Assembly (NCBI RefSeq): GCF_003987495.1
Contig: NZ_NGJU01000006.1
Coordinates: 1-64,000 of the forward strand
DNA length: 64,000 bases
Origin: Vagococcus salmoninarum
GTDB taxonomy: Bacteria > Bacillota > Bacilli > Lactobacillales > Vagococcaceae
Direction of reading: 5' to 3'
The position numbers and the translations under genes are program-made. Below are positions 53,757 to 62,918 of this stretch, piece by piece. The notes under the pieces were generated by a model. The model was not told the origin of the DNA. It did no database searches and was given only the letters and a program-made list of their open reading frames with translations. How positions within the stretch are numbered: position 1 is the first letter of the stretch; every line of letters begins with the position of its first letter.

Positions 53757-53830
53757 GGACCTTTAGCTCAGTAGGTAAGAGCTAACGGCTCATAACCGTT
53801 CGGTCGTAGGTTCGAGTCCTACAAGGTCCA
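53757..53830 (+). tRNA. Phage tRNA-Ile2(CAT)-like
   Basis: A complete 74-nt cloverleaf with GGACCTT/AAGGTCC acceptor and CTCATAA loop. It differs from the host gene at 1095 in only three positions, all in or next to the D arm. Upstream, 53450-53756 is non-coding with inverted repeats GTGTCA/TGACAC and TAAGGA/TCCTTA whose function is unknown. Confidence 0.85.
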
Positions 53831-53843
53831 TAAAAACAAACGT

Positions 53844-53873
53844 AACGTCATACTTAACTGTATGACGTTTTTA
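53844..53873 (+). terminator. Terminator after the phage tRNA
   Basis: AACGTCATAC/GTATGACGTT stem with a 6-nt loop and TTTTTA tail. Confidence 0.85.
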
Positions 53874-53905
53874 TTATGTCTCATACACTTTATAGGAGGA
53901 CGAAA

Positions 53906-54064
53906 ATGGGAAACAGTAGATATAACCATAAACATTACCTTGACCTAACGGCAAAAATAGCAATGGATAATATTGATAAACATCAAAGGCAAGGATTTAA
54001 AGTTCAGGATCAATTAGACAAAAAGACGATTAATAAGATTAAGCGGATGAAGGGGGCGGAGTAA
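53906..54064 (+). CDS. Small basic phage protein
   Basis: 52 residues, Lys/His/Arg-rich (MGNSRYNHKHYLDLTAKIA). The ATG at 53906 follows AGGAGG; an earlier ATG at 53876 is next to the tRNA terminator. Not recognised. Confidence 0.6.
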   Translation: MGNSRYNHKHYLDLTAKIAMDNIDKHQRQGFKVQDQLDKKTINKIKRMKGAE

Positions 54065-54274
54065 ATGTTATATATTTTATATATCAGTGGTGGCGTGACT
54101 GGCGCTTCACTACATTCTATTTCAGATAGCCACGAAAAAGCAAAGGAACATGTAAAGGGTTTTACAACAGAACCTTATAGTGATAACCCGCCAGTTAACA
54201 CTTGGTGGATATGCAAGATGCCACAAAATAGTAAACTAACTGACTCTGTAGAAGTGGAGCGTGGGAACCTATGA
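54065..54274 (+). CDS. Small phage protein
   Basis: 69 residues (MLYILYISGGVTGASLHSIS). It starts right behind the previous stop with GGGGGCGGAG upstream, and overlaps the next ATG by four bases. Not recognised. Confidence 0.6.
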   Translation: MLYILYISGGVTGASLHSISDSHEKAKEHVKGFTTEPYSDNPPVNTWWICKMPQNSKLTDSVEVERGNL

Positions 54275-54615
54275 GTATCAAACGAATTAAAATATTATCA
54301 ATCACAGCATTAATATTGGTCGGACTTATTACATTCACATTAATGTATATTGATTTATCTTATAGTAAGGTACCTGATAATAAGCTATATCATAAGTCGT
54401 ATGTAATTAAAGATGTAGGCAACTACCACGCTGTTTATACAAACATGATGATAAGTGACACGAGTGATCAACACTTTGAGTTAAGTACTTATAAGCAAGG
54501 CGATGATTTGTACGTTTACACATTAGCTCACAGCACGACAGTAGACGAGCAGGAGAGATTCGGCAAATGGCTCCTAAGCTTCTATGGGGCAGAGGTAACT
54601 TATGAAACAAACTAA
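54271..54615 (+). CDS. Phage membrane-anchored protein
   Basis: 114 residues: N-terminal membrane segment (ILSITALILVGLITFTLMYI) and an extracytoplasmic domain. Position before HNH suggests a pre-packaging accessory gene; role unknown. Confidence 0.62.
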   Translation: MSIKRIKILSITALILVGLITFTLMYIDLSYSKVPDNKLYHKSYVIKDVGNYHAVYTNMMISDTSDQHFELSTYKQGDDLYVYTLAHSTTVDEQERFGKWLLSFYGAEVTYETN

Positions 54616-54928
54616 ACCCTTTTATAAAAACAAACGTTGGATTAACAAGAGAAATATTATTTTAAGAAGAGACGAGTATACATGCCAAGAGTCAAAGAGG
54701 TATGGGCCAGGAATCCAAGGCGATACAGTTCATCACATATTCCCACTAGATACATATCCAGATCTCGCCTATGTCAATTGGAACCTTATTTGTATGTCTA
54801 ATAAATATCATAACAAGATGCACGACAGACTGACAAATGAGATAACAGCATTGGGAGAAAAATGGCAAAAAAGGCGTGAAACAGAATTTAAAAATAAATT
54901 TGGAAGCCCCCCCACCTATAAGTTTTAA
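54602..54928 (+). CDS. HNH endonuclease
   Basis: 108 residues with the HNH core VHHIFPLDTYPDLAYVNWNL followed by SNKYHNKMHDR. HNH nucleases adjacent to terminase genes assist DNA cleavage at packaging in cos-type phages. It overlaps the upstream gene by 14 bases. Only one Cys of the usual zinc pairs is visible (YTCQES). Confidence 0.85.
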   Translation: MKQTKPFYKNKRWINKRNIILRRDEYTCQESKRYGPGIQGDTVHHIFPLDTYPDLAYVNWNLICMSNKYHNKMHDRLTNEITALGEKWQKRRETEFKNKFGSPPTYKF

Positions 54929-55021
54929 AAAATAACGTTTAGGGTACCGGGGAAGGGAGCTTTTTCCAAGTGCGGGAGGATTTTGAAAAAATATTTCCAT
55001 AAAGAAAGAAGGTGATGTGAA

Positions 55022-55387
55022 ATGGGTAAAAATATTCCCCAAAGAGATACGATTAAGCGGAGAACAATAAAATATATGAAAGAGCTTGGCACTTACAAAC
55101 TACAATATAATCAAATAATTGAAGTATATGCCGATATGATTTTTCAGTACAATTTTCTAAGTCGTGAATTTGAACGAACTGGGTTTGAAGTTGCAATCGA
55201 AACTGAAAAAAGTGGTGGTAAAAAGTCGCCCATTCTCGCAAGCTTAGAAAATTTGAGAAAAGACATAGGTACATATTCAGATCGATTAATGCTGAACGCT
55301 AAAACGTACAATGCAGAGATAGAGCAACCAAAAAAAGAAAAATCTGCGCTGCAACTTCTGTTAGAGAAACAGGGGCAAGGTTCTTGA
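55022..55387 (+). CDS. Terminase small subunit (P27 family)
   Basis: 121 residues, helical, of the length and position of P27-type small terminases (KYMKELGTYKLQYNQIIEVYA; SPILASLENLRKDIGTYSDR). It recognises phage DNA for packaging. GAAGGTGATG precedes the ATG. Confidence 0.85.
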   Translation: MGKNIPQRDTIKRRTIKYMKELGTYKLQYNQIIEVYADMIFQYNFLSREFERTGFEVAIETEKSGGKKSPILASLENLRKDIGTYSDRLMLNAKTYNAEIEQPKKEKSALQLLLEKQGQGS

Positions 55388-55391
55388 GTCT

Positions 55392-57173
55392 ATGAACTTG
55401 AAAGGAATAACTTCTCCCCACTTTAGGGTTGCTCTGAAGTACGCGGAAGATATTGTTTCAAACAAAATACTCGCAAATATCGATAGAGTATATGCTTGTC
55501 AACGTTTTATAGATGATTTAAAACGTGATGATTTAGATTTTAAACAAGATCAGTTTAATTTTGTGATAGATTTCATACAAACTACTATGCACCATGTTCA
55601 GGGAGAAGATAAAAACGGAGAATCGTTTAAAGGTAAACCATTGCTATTAACTGAATGGCAAGTCTTTGTTTGTGTGAATCTGTTTGGCTTCTTTTTAAAA
55701 GGACAAAAAATAAGACGATTTAATGAAGCTCTGATATTCTTACCACGTAAACAAGGGAAAACGGCTTTTAGTGCGGCCTTAACACTTGCTAAAAATACGC
55801 TTGATAGAACATCTGGAGCTAAATCATACATTGTAGCAAACTCGGTTAAGCAAACTCTAGAATGTTTTAACTTTATAGTAGATAACGTGAAAGAATTAAA
55901 AGAAGATGTCGAAAAACTGAGAATACGTGACAATAACCAAGAACATTCCGTTTCAATTGATTTTGGGGATGGCACTAGTGATATTTACGCCATAGCAAAT
56001 CAAGAAGATAAATTGGATTCATTAAACTGTAACGGATTAGTATTAGATGAATTACATTCGTGGAAACGTGCGGGGGCTAAACGCTACACGCTAATGAAAA
56101 ATGCAATGAAAGCCTACCGTAATAAATTACTAATTGGGATTTCAACAGCTGGAGACATTCCAGACGGATTTCTAGCAAGTCGACTAAAAACATTACAGAA
56201 AGTTTTAAATGGCACAATCACTGATAAAGCTTATGATTCATATTTCATTTTCATCTGTAAAGCTGATCAAGACGAAGAAGGAAATATAATCAATTCTAAA
56301 GGCGAGATAACAACAATGGACGATCCAGAAGTGTTAGAAATGTGTACACCGAGTATTGGGGTAACAGTAACTTTGGAAGATTTGTTATCTGATGCTGCCC
56401 AAGCAATGAATGAAGCACAACTTAAAACAGAGTATTTGAATAAAACATTAAACATATTTACAAATGCAATGACGTCATATTTTGATATTCAAGAGTTCAA
56501 AAATTCAGATAGAAAATACAATTGGACATTAGAAGAATTGGCATTACTTCCAATTAATTGGTATGGCGGAGCTGATTTATCCAAACTTCATGATTTAACA
56601 GCTGGTGCTTTATATGGTAGTTACAAAGGTGTCGATATTTGTATCACACATGCTTTCTTCCCAATACTTAATGCAACAAAAAAGGCAGAAGAAGACGGTA
56701 TTCCGTTATTCGGTTGGAAAGAAGATGGGTGGTTGACGATGAGTAATACGCCAACTGTTTTATTTGATGATATTGTTAAATGGTTTATTTTAATGCGTGG
56801 AAAAGGATTCAAGGTAAAAATGGTTGGTTTCGATAAAAAATTTGGTCGAGAATTTTTTTTGAAAATGAGAAAAGCAAGTTTTAAAATTGTAGATCAACCT
56901 CAAAACTATTGGAAAAAGTCAGAAGGATTTAGACATATCGAAGTGAAAGCAAAGAATAAAGAGTTTTATTATGTACACTCAGAAGCCTTTGAGTACTGCG
57001 TTCAGAATGTTAGAGCAGTAGAAAAAGTAGATGACCAAATCATGTATGACAAAGTTGATGGTGATGGAGGGGTACAACGTATTGATTTATTCGATGCTGG
57101 AGTATTTAGTTGCTGTCAAATGTTAGATGACATGGCCTTAGGTGATGTGGGGAATAAGTGGATGAATCGTTAA
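55392..57173 (+). CDS. Terminase large subunit
   Basis: 593 residues. The N-terminal ATPase shows an atypical Walker A in PRKQGKTAFSAALTLA near residue 120 and Walker B in GLVLDELHSW near residue 215; the C-terminal nuclease carries acidic residues (WYGGADLSKLHDLTAG). It pumps DNA into proheads. Starts five bases after the small subunit. Confidence 0.93.
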   Translation: MNLKGITSPHFRVALKYAEDIVSNKILANIDRVYACQRFIDDLKRDDLDFKQDQFNFVIDFIQTTMHHVQGEDKNGESFKGKPLLLTEWQVFVCVNLFGFFLKGQKIRRFNEALIFLPRKQGKTAFSAALTLAKNTLDRTSGAKSYIVANSVKQTLECFNFIVDNVKELKEDVEKLRIRDNNQEHSVSIDFGDGTSDIYAIANQEDKLDSLNCNGLVLDELHSWKRAGAKRYTLMKNAMKAYRNKLLIGISTAGDIPDGFLASRLKTLQKVLNGTITDKAYDSYFIFICKADQDEEGNIINSKGEITTMDDPEVLEMCTPSIGVTVTLEDLLSDAAQAMNEAQLKTEYLNKTLNIFTNAMTSYFDIQEFKNSDRKYNWTLEELALLPINWYGGADLSKLHDLTAGALYGSYKGVDICITHAFFPILNATKKAEEDGIPLFGWKEDGWLTMSNTPTVLFDDIVKWFILMRGKGFKVKMVGFDKKFGREFFLKMRKASFKIVDQPQNYWKKSEGFRHIEVKAKNKEFYYVHSEAFEYCVQNVRAVEKVDDQIMYDKVDGDGGVQRIDLFDAGVFSCCQMLDDMALGDVGNKWMNR

Positions 57174-57201
57174 AACAGTTAATTTGAAAGGTGGTGAGAA
57201 T

Positions 57202-58398
57202 TTGTCAAAAAAGAAAAATAGAAATAAAAGTCAAACGAGAAGCACGGTAGGCGATAAGAGTTCCCCGCTGATATTATCAAGTGCAGACTTTCCGGGGCTT
57301 ATGTTTCCACCCGGTTATTCTCGTTTGTCGGATAACCCTGATGTCAGAATAGCAACAGATCGTATTGCAGATATGGTGTCGAATATGACAATACATTTGA
57401 TGGAGAATACTGAAAAAGGCGATAAACGTGTCAGAAATGAATTGTCAAGGAAGCTTGACGTTAATCCATACAGTTACATGACGAGAAAAAATTGGATATA
57501 TAAAATTTGTTCTGACCTTCTTTTGTATGGTGATGGAAACTCCATAGTATTACCGATTATGAAAAATGGTTTGATTGATCAATTAAAACCGCTACGAATG
57601 GATTCAATAAGCTATAACGATTTAGATGATGGATATGAAATTAATTGCAATGGAGTTGTATTTCAGCCGGATGAAGTTATTCATTTTGCGATTAACCCTG
57701 ATCCTTGTTACCCATACAGAGGCACAGGATATCGCATAGTGTTACGTGACTTAGTTCAGAACCTTAAGCAAGCTACTAAGACTAAAAATAGTTTCATGTC
57801 AGGTCAGTATATGCCAAATATTGTTGTAAAAGTTGATGCACTGAGTGAAGAAATGGCGAGCAATGCTGGTCGTGAACAAATAAAGAATAAGTATCTTGGT
57901 GAGTCAAAACCGGGAGAGCCCTGGATTATACCAGCGGAATTACTCGAAGTCCAACAAGTTAAACCTTTAACATTGAAAGATATTGCAATTAACGAGTCAG
58001 TTGAATTAGATAAAAAAACAGTAGCAGGTCTCTTAGGAGTTCCGCCATTTTTGTTGGGAGTAGGGACATTTAGTCAATCAGAACATAACAATTGGATAGA
58101 TACACGAATCATGAGTATCGCTCAAATCATTGCACAGACCTTAACACGAGATTTGTTAATTAGTCCGACAATGTATTTTAAATTAAATCCTAGGAGCTTA
58201 TATGCATACAACTTAACAGAAATGGTTGCAGCTGGAACGGCCATGATAGATCGAAATTCAATGAGACGTAATGAACTTCGTGATTGGGTAGGCCTAACGC
58301 CAGATGCCGAAATGGAGGAACTACTAGTCCTTGAAAATTACTTAAAACAACAAGACCTTGATAAACAAAAAAAATTGAAAGGTGGTGATGAAGATTGA
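57202..58398 (+). CDS. Phage portal protein (HK97-like)
   Basis: 398 residues of HK97 portal type: VRIATDRIADMVSNMTIHL, LLLYGDGNSIVLPIM and VAGLLGVPPFLLGVG. It forms the portal ring. I use the TTG at 57202 because AAAGGTGGTGA lies just upstream and covers an earlier TTG at 57184. Its stop overlaps the protease start. Confidence 0.92.
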   Translation: MSKKKNRNKSQTRSTVGDKSSPLILSSADFPGLMFPPGYSRLSDNPDVRIATDRIADMVSNMTIHLMENTEKGDKRVRNELSRKLDVNPYSYMTRKNWIYKICSDLLLYGDGNSIVLPIMKNGLIDQLKPLRMDSISYNDLDDGYEINCNGVVFQPDEVIHFAINPDPCYPYRGTGYRIVLRDLVQNLKQATKTKNSFMSGQYMPNIVVKVDALSEEMASNAGREQIKNKYLGESKPGEPWIIPAELLEVQQVKPLTLKDIAINESVELDKKTVAGLLGVPPFLLGVGTFSQSEHNNWIDTRIMSIAQIIAQTLTRDLLISPTMYFKLNPRSLYAYNLTEMVAAGTAMIDRNSMRRNELRDWVGLTPDAEMEELLVLENYLKQQDLDKQKKLKGGDED

Positions 58399-58991
58399 AA
58401 CTAGAAAAAAGAACCGCATATTTCAAATCAGAATTTAGGGCTGCAGAAACGGCAGAAGATGAAAAATTATATCTTGAAGGATATTTTATTAGGTATGGCG
58501 AAGAAACAGAATTATTTGAAGGATGTTTTGAAGAAGTTGCAAAAGGGGCCGCAAGAGAAAGTTTAAAACAAAATGATGTTAGATGTTTGTTTAATCATGA
58601 CTCTGGATCAGTATTAGGTCGTACTAGTAATGGAACATTACATTTGCAAGAAGACGAGAAAGGCGTTTATGGAAAAGTAGAAATTAATCGAAGCGATCCA
58701 GAAGCAATGTCAGTATATGCAAAAGTTAAACGTGGTGATATTGATGCCTGTAGTTTTGGATTTTATGTGACAGAAGAATCGTCTGAGAAGCGTGACAGCG
58801 GCATGAAATTTTTTTTAGAAAAAGTCGATGTTTTTGAAGTTAGTTGTGTGACTTTTCCAGCATATCCACAAACAGAAATTGAAGCAAGAACGAATGACAT
58901 TAACCGGCTGTCAAAACGAAGCTTGGAAATAAAAAAGAATAACTTAAGGGAGCGAATTATAAATGGCATTAAAGCAAATCATGTTAAATAA
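58395..58991 (+). CDS. HK97-family prohead protease
   Basis: 198 residues. N-terminal EGYFIRYGEETELFEGCFEE, catalytic His in CLFNHDSGSVLGR and the Ser region DACSFGFYV, as in U35 prohead proteases. It trims the capsid protein. TTG start, overlapping the portal stop, with AAAGGTGGTGATG upstream. Confidence 0.92.
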   Translation: MKLEKRTAYFKSEFRAAETAEDEKLYLEGYFIRYGEETELFEGCFEEVAKGAARESLKQNDVRCLFNHDSGSVLGRTSNGTLHLQEDEKGVYGKVEINRSDPEAMSVYAKVKRGDIDACSFGFYVTEESSEKRDSGMKFFLEKVDVFEVSCVTFPAYPQTEIEARTNDINRLSKRSLEIKKNNLRERIINGIKANHVK

Positions 58992-60237
58992 AAAAATTAA
59001 TCAGAAACGAGATCTTTTAGCAACGGCATTAGAAGCAGAAAAAGCGCTAGAATTACGTGCAACAGAAATTGAAGCTGCAATTGATGAAGCTGTGACTGAC
59101 GAAGAAATTAAGACCGTCGAGGAACAAATCGATGAGATAGAAAAAGAGTTAGATGAGAAAAAAGAAGAAAAAGCGACGATCCAAGAAGATATCACCGCTT
59201 TAGAAATGGAACTAGAAACGTTAGAAAATAAAGAGCCATCTAATGATCCGATTGATGAAAAACGAGGAGGAAATAAAAAAATGTCAAAAAGAACTAAGGA
59301 AGAATTAATAGAAAAGCGTGAAGCAGCAAACGAGTTTTTACGTACCAAAGGGAAAGTTCAACGAGATAACCTTACGTCTGATGATGTTGGCGTATTAATA
59401 CCTAAAGATGTAGATTATAAACCACGTAAAGAACTGGACAGCACAACGGATTTATCCCAATTTGTGACGGTATTTCCAGTAAAGAACCCATCAGGTACTT
59501 ACCAAATGCAAAAACGTTCTAAAGCTAAAATGCATACCGTTGAAGAATTACAGCAAAACCCAGATTTAGCGAAACCCGAATTTATTCCTGTAAAATGGGA
59601 AGTACAAACTTACCGCGGAATGATTGCAATTTCTCAAGAGTCTATCGATGATACTGAGGCTGATTTGGTAGGTATTGTTAATACGAATGCTGATGAGCAA
59701 CGGGAAAATACATCTAATGACCTGATCACAAAACAATTTCAAGATTTTACAAAAGTAGAAATTAATGCTGCCACAGATCATATCGTTGACAAACTCAAAG
59801 AGATCTTAAACAAGAAGCTTAAAACCGGGTACGACAAATCACTAATTGTGACACAAAGCTTCTTCCACATTTTAGATACTTTAAAAGATAAAGATGGTAA
59901 GTACTTATTGCAGCCGGATATTACTAAAGCGAGTGATGGTGTAATTGGTAATAAAAAAGTACACATTGTGGATGATGAGCAATTACAAGTGAATACCGGG
60001 ACGGCTGAAGCGCCTGTTTATAACCCTCAAACAGCATTTATTGGGGATTCTAAACGGGCTATTCTTATGCCGAAAAGAGCTGAAATTAGTGCTAAGTGGG
60101 CAGATGACAAAATTTACGGTGAGTATGTAGCAACCGGAATTCGTTTTGGTATTTCAAAAGGAGACCCTGACGCTGGTTTCTTTGTACAAATCAACGGAAC
60201 TGTGCCCGAAGGTACCCCAGATGTAGGGGGTGCTTAA
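58963..60237 (+). CDS. Major capsid protein (HK97 gp5-like) with delta domain
   Basis: 424 residues. The first 115 are strongly coiled coil (EEQIDEIEKELDEKKEEKAT) and match the delta/scaffold domain removed by the protease; the HK97 fold follows (QFVTVFPVKNPSGTYQMQK; YGEYVATGIRFGISKGDP). It overlaps the protease by 29 bases. An internal AGGAGG before MSKRTKEEL (59281) might allow a second start. Confidence 0.93.
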   Translation: MALKQIMLNKKINQKRDLLATALEAEKALELRATEIEAAIDEAVTDEEIKTVEEQIDEIEKELDEKKEEKATIQEDITALEMELETLENKEPSNDPIDEKRGGNKKMSKRTKEELIEKREAANEFLRTKGKVQRDNLTSDDVGVLIPKDVDYKPRKELDSTTDLSQFVTVFPVKNPSGTYQMQKRSKAKMHTVEELQQNPDLAKPEFIPVKWEVQTYRGMIAISQESIDDTEADLVGIVNTNADEQRENTSNDLITKQFQDFTKVEINAATDHIVDKLKEILNKKLKTGYDKSLIVTQSFFHILDTLKDKDGKYLLQPDITKASDGVIGNKKVHIVDDEQLQVNTGTAEAPVYNPQTAFIGDSKRAILMPKRAEISAKWADDKIYGEYVATGIRFGISKGDPDAGFFVQINGTVPEGTPDVGGA

Positions 60238-60241
60238 TCAA

Positions 60242-60472
60242 ATGACCTATGAAGTTATTTTTCCGTTTAAAGATTTAGAAGACGGTAACCATTTATACGC
60301 GGTCGGGGCTACTTTTCCGCGTAAGGGGCTTACCGTTACACCTGAACGAGCGTTAGAATTGTCCTCTGAAACAAACAAAATAGGGAAAGTTCTTATTAAA
60401 CATATAAATAAGCAAACGAAAAAAGCCCAAGTAGAAAAAGGAACATTAAAAAAGAAAAAGGATAAAGAGTAA
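60242..60472 (+). CDS. Small virion-region protein
   Basis: 76 residues (MTYEVIFPFKDLEDGNHLYA) with a Lys-rich tail. GGGGGTG lies upstream of the ATG at 60242. Common after the capsid gene; function unproven. Confidence 0.7.
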   Translation: MTYEVIFPFKDLEDGNHLYAVGATFPRKGLTVTPERALELSSETNKIGKVLIKHINKQTKKAQVEKGTLKKKKDKE

Positions 60473-60747
60473 TGGAAAAAATCATTTTACCTTTACTAAA
60501 AGTAAATTTAGGAACCAAGAAAAGTAATCGCGATGACTACCTTACTGCAATCATCAAAAGTGTTATTGAAGAACTAATAAATGAAAAAGGAATTATTTTA
60601 GAGGATAACAACTACAAGCATTTAATGTTTGTAGTTGATTATTCAGCGTGGAGATATCGTTCTAGAGGTGAAGGGGCGTGCCCACGTAATTTACAATTCC
60701 GGCTGCACAATCTCGTGATTGCTAATGGGAGGGACAGTGATGCATGA
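60472..60747 (+). CDS. Head-tail connector protein (gp6-like)
   Basis: 91 residues, helical, of the size and place of the DNA-packaging/head-tail connector that docks on the portal (MEKIILPLLKVNLGTKKSN; VVDYSAWRYRSRGEG). Overlaps the previous stop (TAATG). Confidence 0.8.
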   Translation: MEKIILPLLKVNLGTKKSNRDDYLTAIIKSVIEELINEKGIILEDNNYKHLMFVVDYSAWRYRSRGEGACPRNLQFRLHNLVIANGRDSDA

Positions 60748-61102
60748 AGAACTGTGGGACCTAGATATAAACTTATTAGCTGCTACTGATTTTATCGAAG
60801 ATGATATAGGTAATCAAATACCTATTCTGAAACAAGAGGAAGTCTATGGATATGAACAACCGATTTCACGTTCTGAGTTTTATACGGCCGGCCAAAGCGG
60901 AATTACAGTAACAAAATCATTAGTTATTCATCCGTACGACTACGAAGAACAAACTTCACTAATTTTAGAGGAAATTGTTTACGATATTATTAGAGTTTAT
61001 CCGCTGGACAGAGACCGATTAGAGTTAACCTGCCAACGAAAATTAGTTCAGGCAAAGGCGGTGCATCAAGATGGGAATCAAAGGGACTCAGCTGGCGAAT
61101 GA
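60740..61102 (+). CDS. Phage head closure / head-tail adaptor protein
   Basis: 120 residues (MHEELWDLDINLLAATDFIE; YGYEQPISRSEFYTAGQSG). The ATG at 60740 follows GGGAGGG; an upstream TTG at 60719 overlaps the prior gene more. Position indicates a head completion role. Confidence 0.78.
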   Translation: MHEELWDLDINLLAATDFIEDDIGNQIPILKQEEVYGYEQPISRSEFYTAGQSGITVTKSLVIHPYDYEEQTSLILEEIVYDIIRVYPLDRDRLELTCQRKLVQAKAVHQDGNQRDSAGE

Positions 61103-61433
61103 AATAGCTAAATCATTACGTCAGTATACATCTGAAGTCGAAAAAAGTCTTGATGAACTGAAGGGCGAAGTTTCCAAAGAAGCCGCTGAGGAACTAAAAA
61201 GTTCTAGCCCCGTCGGTGCAACGGGAAAATATGCAAAAGGTTGGACAGTCTCTAAAATTGGAACAAGTCTTGTTATCCACAACAAAACCGACTATCAATT
61301 GACACACTTGTTAGAAAATACTCATGCGTTAAGGAATGGCGGTAGAAGTAAGCCATTGCCACATATCGGACCAGTTCATGATAAAGTGATTGAAAAATTT
61401 GAACGTGAAGTAGAAAAGAGGTTAAGTCAATGA
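61071..61433 (+). CDS. HK97 gp10-family tail component
   Basis: 120 residues with the gp10 pattern: amphipathic N-terminal helix, SSPVGATGKYAKGWTVSK, and ENTHALRNGGRSKPLPHIGP. Needed for head-tail joining. Overlaps both neighbours. Confidence 0.87.
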   Translation: MGIKGTQLANEIAKSLRQYTSEVEKSLDELKGEVSKEAAEELKSSSPVGATGKYAKGWTVSKIGTSLVIHNKTDYQLTHLLENTHALRNGGRSKPLPHIGPVHDKVIEKFEREVEKRLSQ

Positions 61434-61747
61434 AATTTGAGGACCTAAAAAAAGTACTTGAATTAACAGGACTAGAAGTCGGTTATCACCACTGGGAAAC
61501 AGGACAGGTTCCTCAACTACCCTATATTCTTTACCTTGATAGCAGTAGTGATAATTTTAGGGCTGATAATCAGGTATATTATGGTATAAAAAACATTCGT
61601 GTTGAACTGTATTCAAATTTAAAAAATATTAGAGAAGAAAAAAAGTTAGAAAAAATATTAAATGATCATAAGTTGCCATTCGATAACTATGAAAGTTATA
61701 TCGAAAGTGAAAAAATGTATTTAAAAGCTTATGAAATACAACTATAA
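61430..61747 (+). CDS. Tail terminator / completion protein
   Basis: 105 residues (QLPYILYLDSSSDNFRADNQ) of the size of phage tail terminators (DUF806-like). It overlaps the gp10-like gene by four bases and precedes the tail tube gene. Confidence 0.78.
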   Translation: MKFEDLKKVLELTGLEVGYHHWETGQVPQLPYILYLDSSSDNFRADNQVYYGIKNIRVELYSNLKNIREEKKLEKILNDHKLPFDNYESYIESEKMYLKAYEIQL

Positions 61748-61759
61748 GGAGCATACAAA

Positions 61760-62338
61760 ATGGTAGAAAATAAAGAAAAAAATCTTGTAGAGTTCGGTCT
61801 GGAAAATTGTTATTGGGCAAAAGCGACAGTCGGCTTGGATGGGAAGATTAGTTATGAAACGCCTAAAAGATATCCCGGAGCAGTATCTTTATCACTCGAC
61901 ACTAATGGTGATTTGATGGAATTTGAAGCAGATAATATTGTATATTACTCTTCACCGAATAACAAAGGGTACACAGGGAAATTTGTTGCCGCATTGATGC
62001 CAGATGAATTTTCAGTTGATATCTTAGGCGAAATTGTAGATAAAGATGATCAAGTTCAAACAGAAGTCTCAAGTGCACAAACAAGTCCTTTTGCACTATT
62101 ATTTCAGTTTGAAGGCGATAAGAATGCAACACGCCATGTACTATACAATTGTTCTGCTAACCGTACGTCGTTTGGTAGCGCTACTGGTAAAGAAAGTCCT
62201 AACACCACAGAGTTAAACTTTAATGCAACACCTCGTCCATTTGATAAAGCAGTTAAAACAAAAACTAAAGAAACAACGACACCTACAGTATATGATAACT
62301 GGTTTGAAAAAGTATACGAAAAAACGGCAGGTGCTTAA
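61760..62338 (+). CDS. Major tail protein (tail tube)
   Basis: 192 residues (NLVEFGLENCYWAKATVGLD; YPGAVSLSLDTNGDLMEFEA), the phi13/TP901-like major tail protein family. It polymerises into the tail tube. AAGGAG precedes the ATG. Confidence 0.9.
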   Translation: MVENKEKNLVEFGLENCYWAKATVGLDGKISYETPKRYPGAVSLSLDTNGDLMEFEADNIVYYSSPNNKGYTGKFVAALMPDEFSVDILGEIVDKDDQVQTEVSSAQTSPFALLFQFEGDKNATRHVLYNCSANRTSFGSATGKESPNTTELNFNATPRPFDKAVKTKTKETTTPTVYDNWFEKVYEKTAGA

Positions 62339-62340
62339 TT

Positions 62341-62697
62341 ATGGAAAAAATCATTAATATTGACGGCCGTGAAGTTAAATTAAAATCGACAGCCGCTACA
62401 CCAATTTTGTTTAAACAGCAATTTAGAAAGGATTTTTTTGCAGAAATCATAAAATTGAACAAGATATTTGGTGACAAGCAACAAAACCTAAATGATATGA
62501 CATACGAGGATATTGCTCATATTGATTTTGATTGTTTTTACAATATTATTTGGATATTAGCGAAAGGTGGAAATAGTGAAATTAAGGAACCTATCACTTG
62601 GTTAGAAGAATTTAGTGAGTTTCCTTTGGATGAAATATTTCCGGAAATTCAAGACATGCTTTTTTCACTCCTTCAAAGAACTAAAAAAAAACGATAA
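62341..62697 (+). CDS. Tail assembly chaperone, short form (gpG-like)
   Basis: 118 residues ending LLQRTKKKR. It sits between tail tube and tape measure genes, the place of lambda gpG. Ends just behind an A9 slippery run, with a longer fusion form described separately. Confidence 0.88.
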   Translation: MEKIINIDGREVKLKSTAATPILFKQQFRKDFFAEIIKLNKIFGDKQQNLNDMTYEDIAHIDFDCFYNIIWILAKGGNSEIKEPITWLEEFSEFPLDEIFPEIQDMLFSLLQRTKKKR

Positions 62698-62903
62698 ACG
62701 AAGACGAGAACTCTGGAAGTTCTGAAATATTAACAACGGAATCCTATCTATTCATTTGCAAGCAAGTAGGTCTTGATATTAATGAGCTAGGTTTCTTGAC
62801 TGTAGGTGGAGCGATTGACTATGCCGAAGAATACGTTTCTGAAAAAAATACCAAAAAAGAGAGTCAACGTCGTGCCTCACAATCTGACTTTGATTCTTTT
62901 TAG
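62341..62903 (+). CDS. Tail assembly chaperone, -1 frameshift fusion (gpGT-like)
   Basis: At 62685-62691 the heptamer A_AAA_AAA lies in the zero frame. A -1 slip there joins the 118-residue protein to a further roughly 70 residues (ESYLFICKQVGLDINELGFL region) ending at 62903, 15 bases before the tape measure start. Such G/GT fusions are required at a fixed ratio for tail assembly in siphophages. Confidence 0.88.
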
Positions 62904-62918
62904 GGAGGGGGGAAATCC

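Noticed and set aside
53757-53830. Phage tRNA as an attachment-site remnant
   Set aside because: It is a complete tRNA about 13 kb from the integrase and followed by its own terminator, not at a prophage end.
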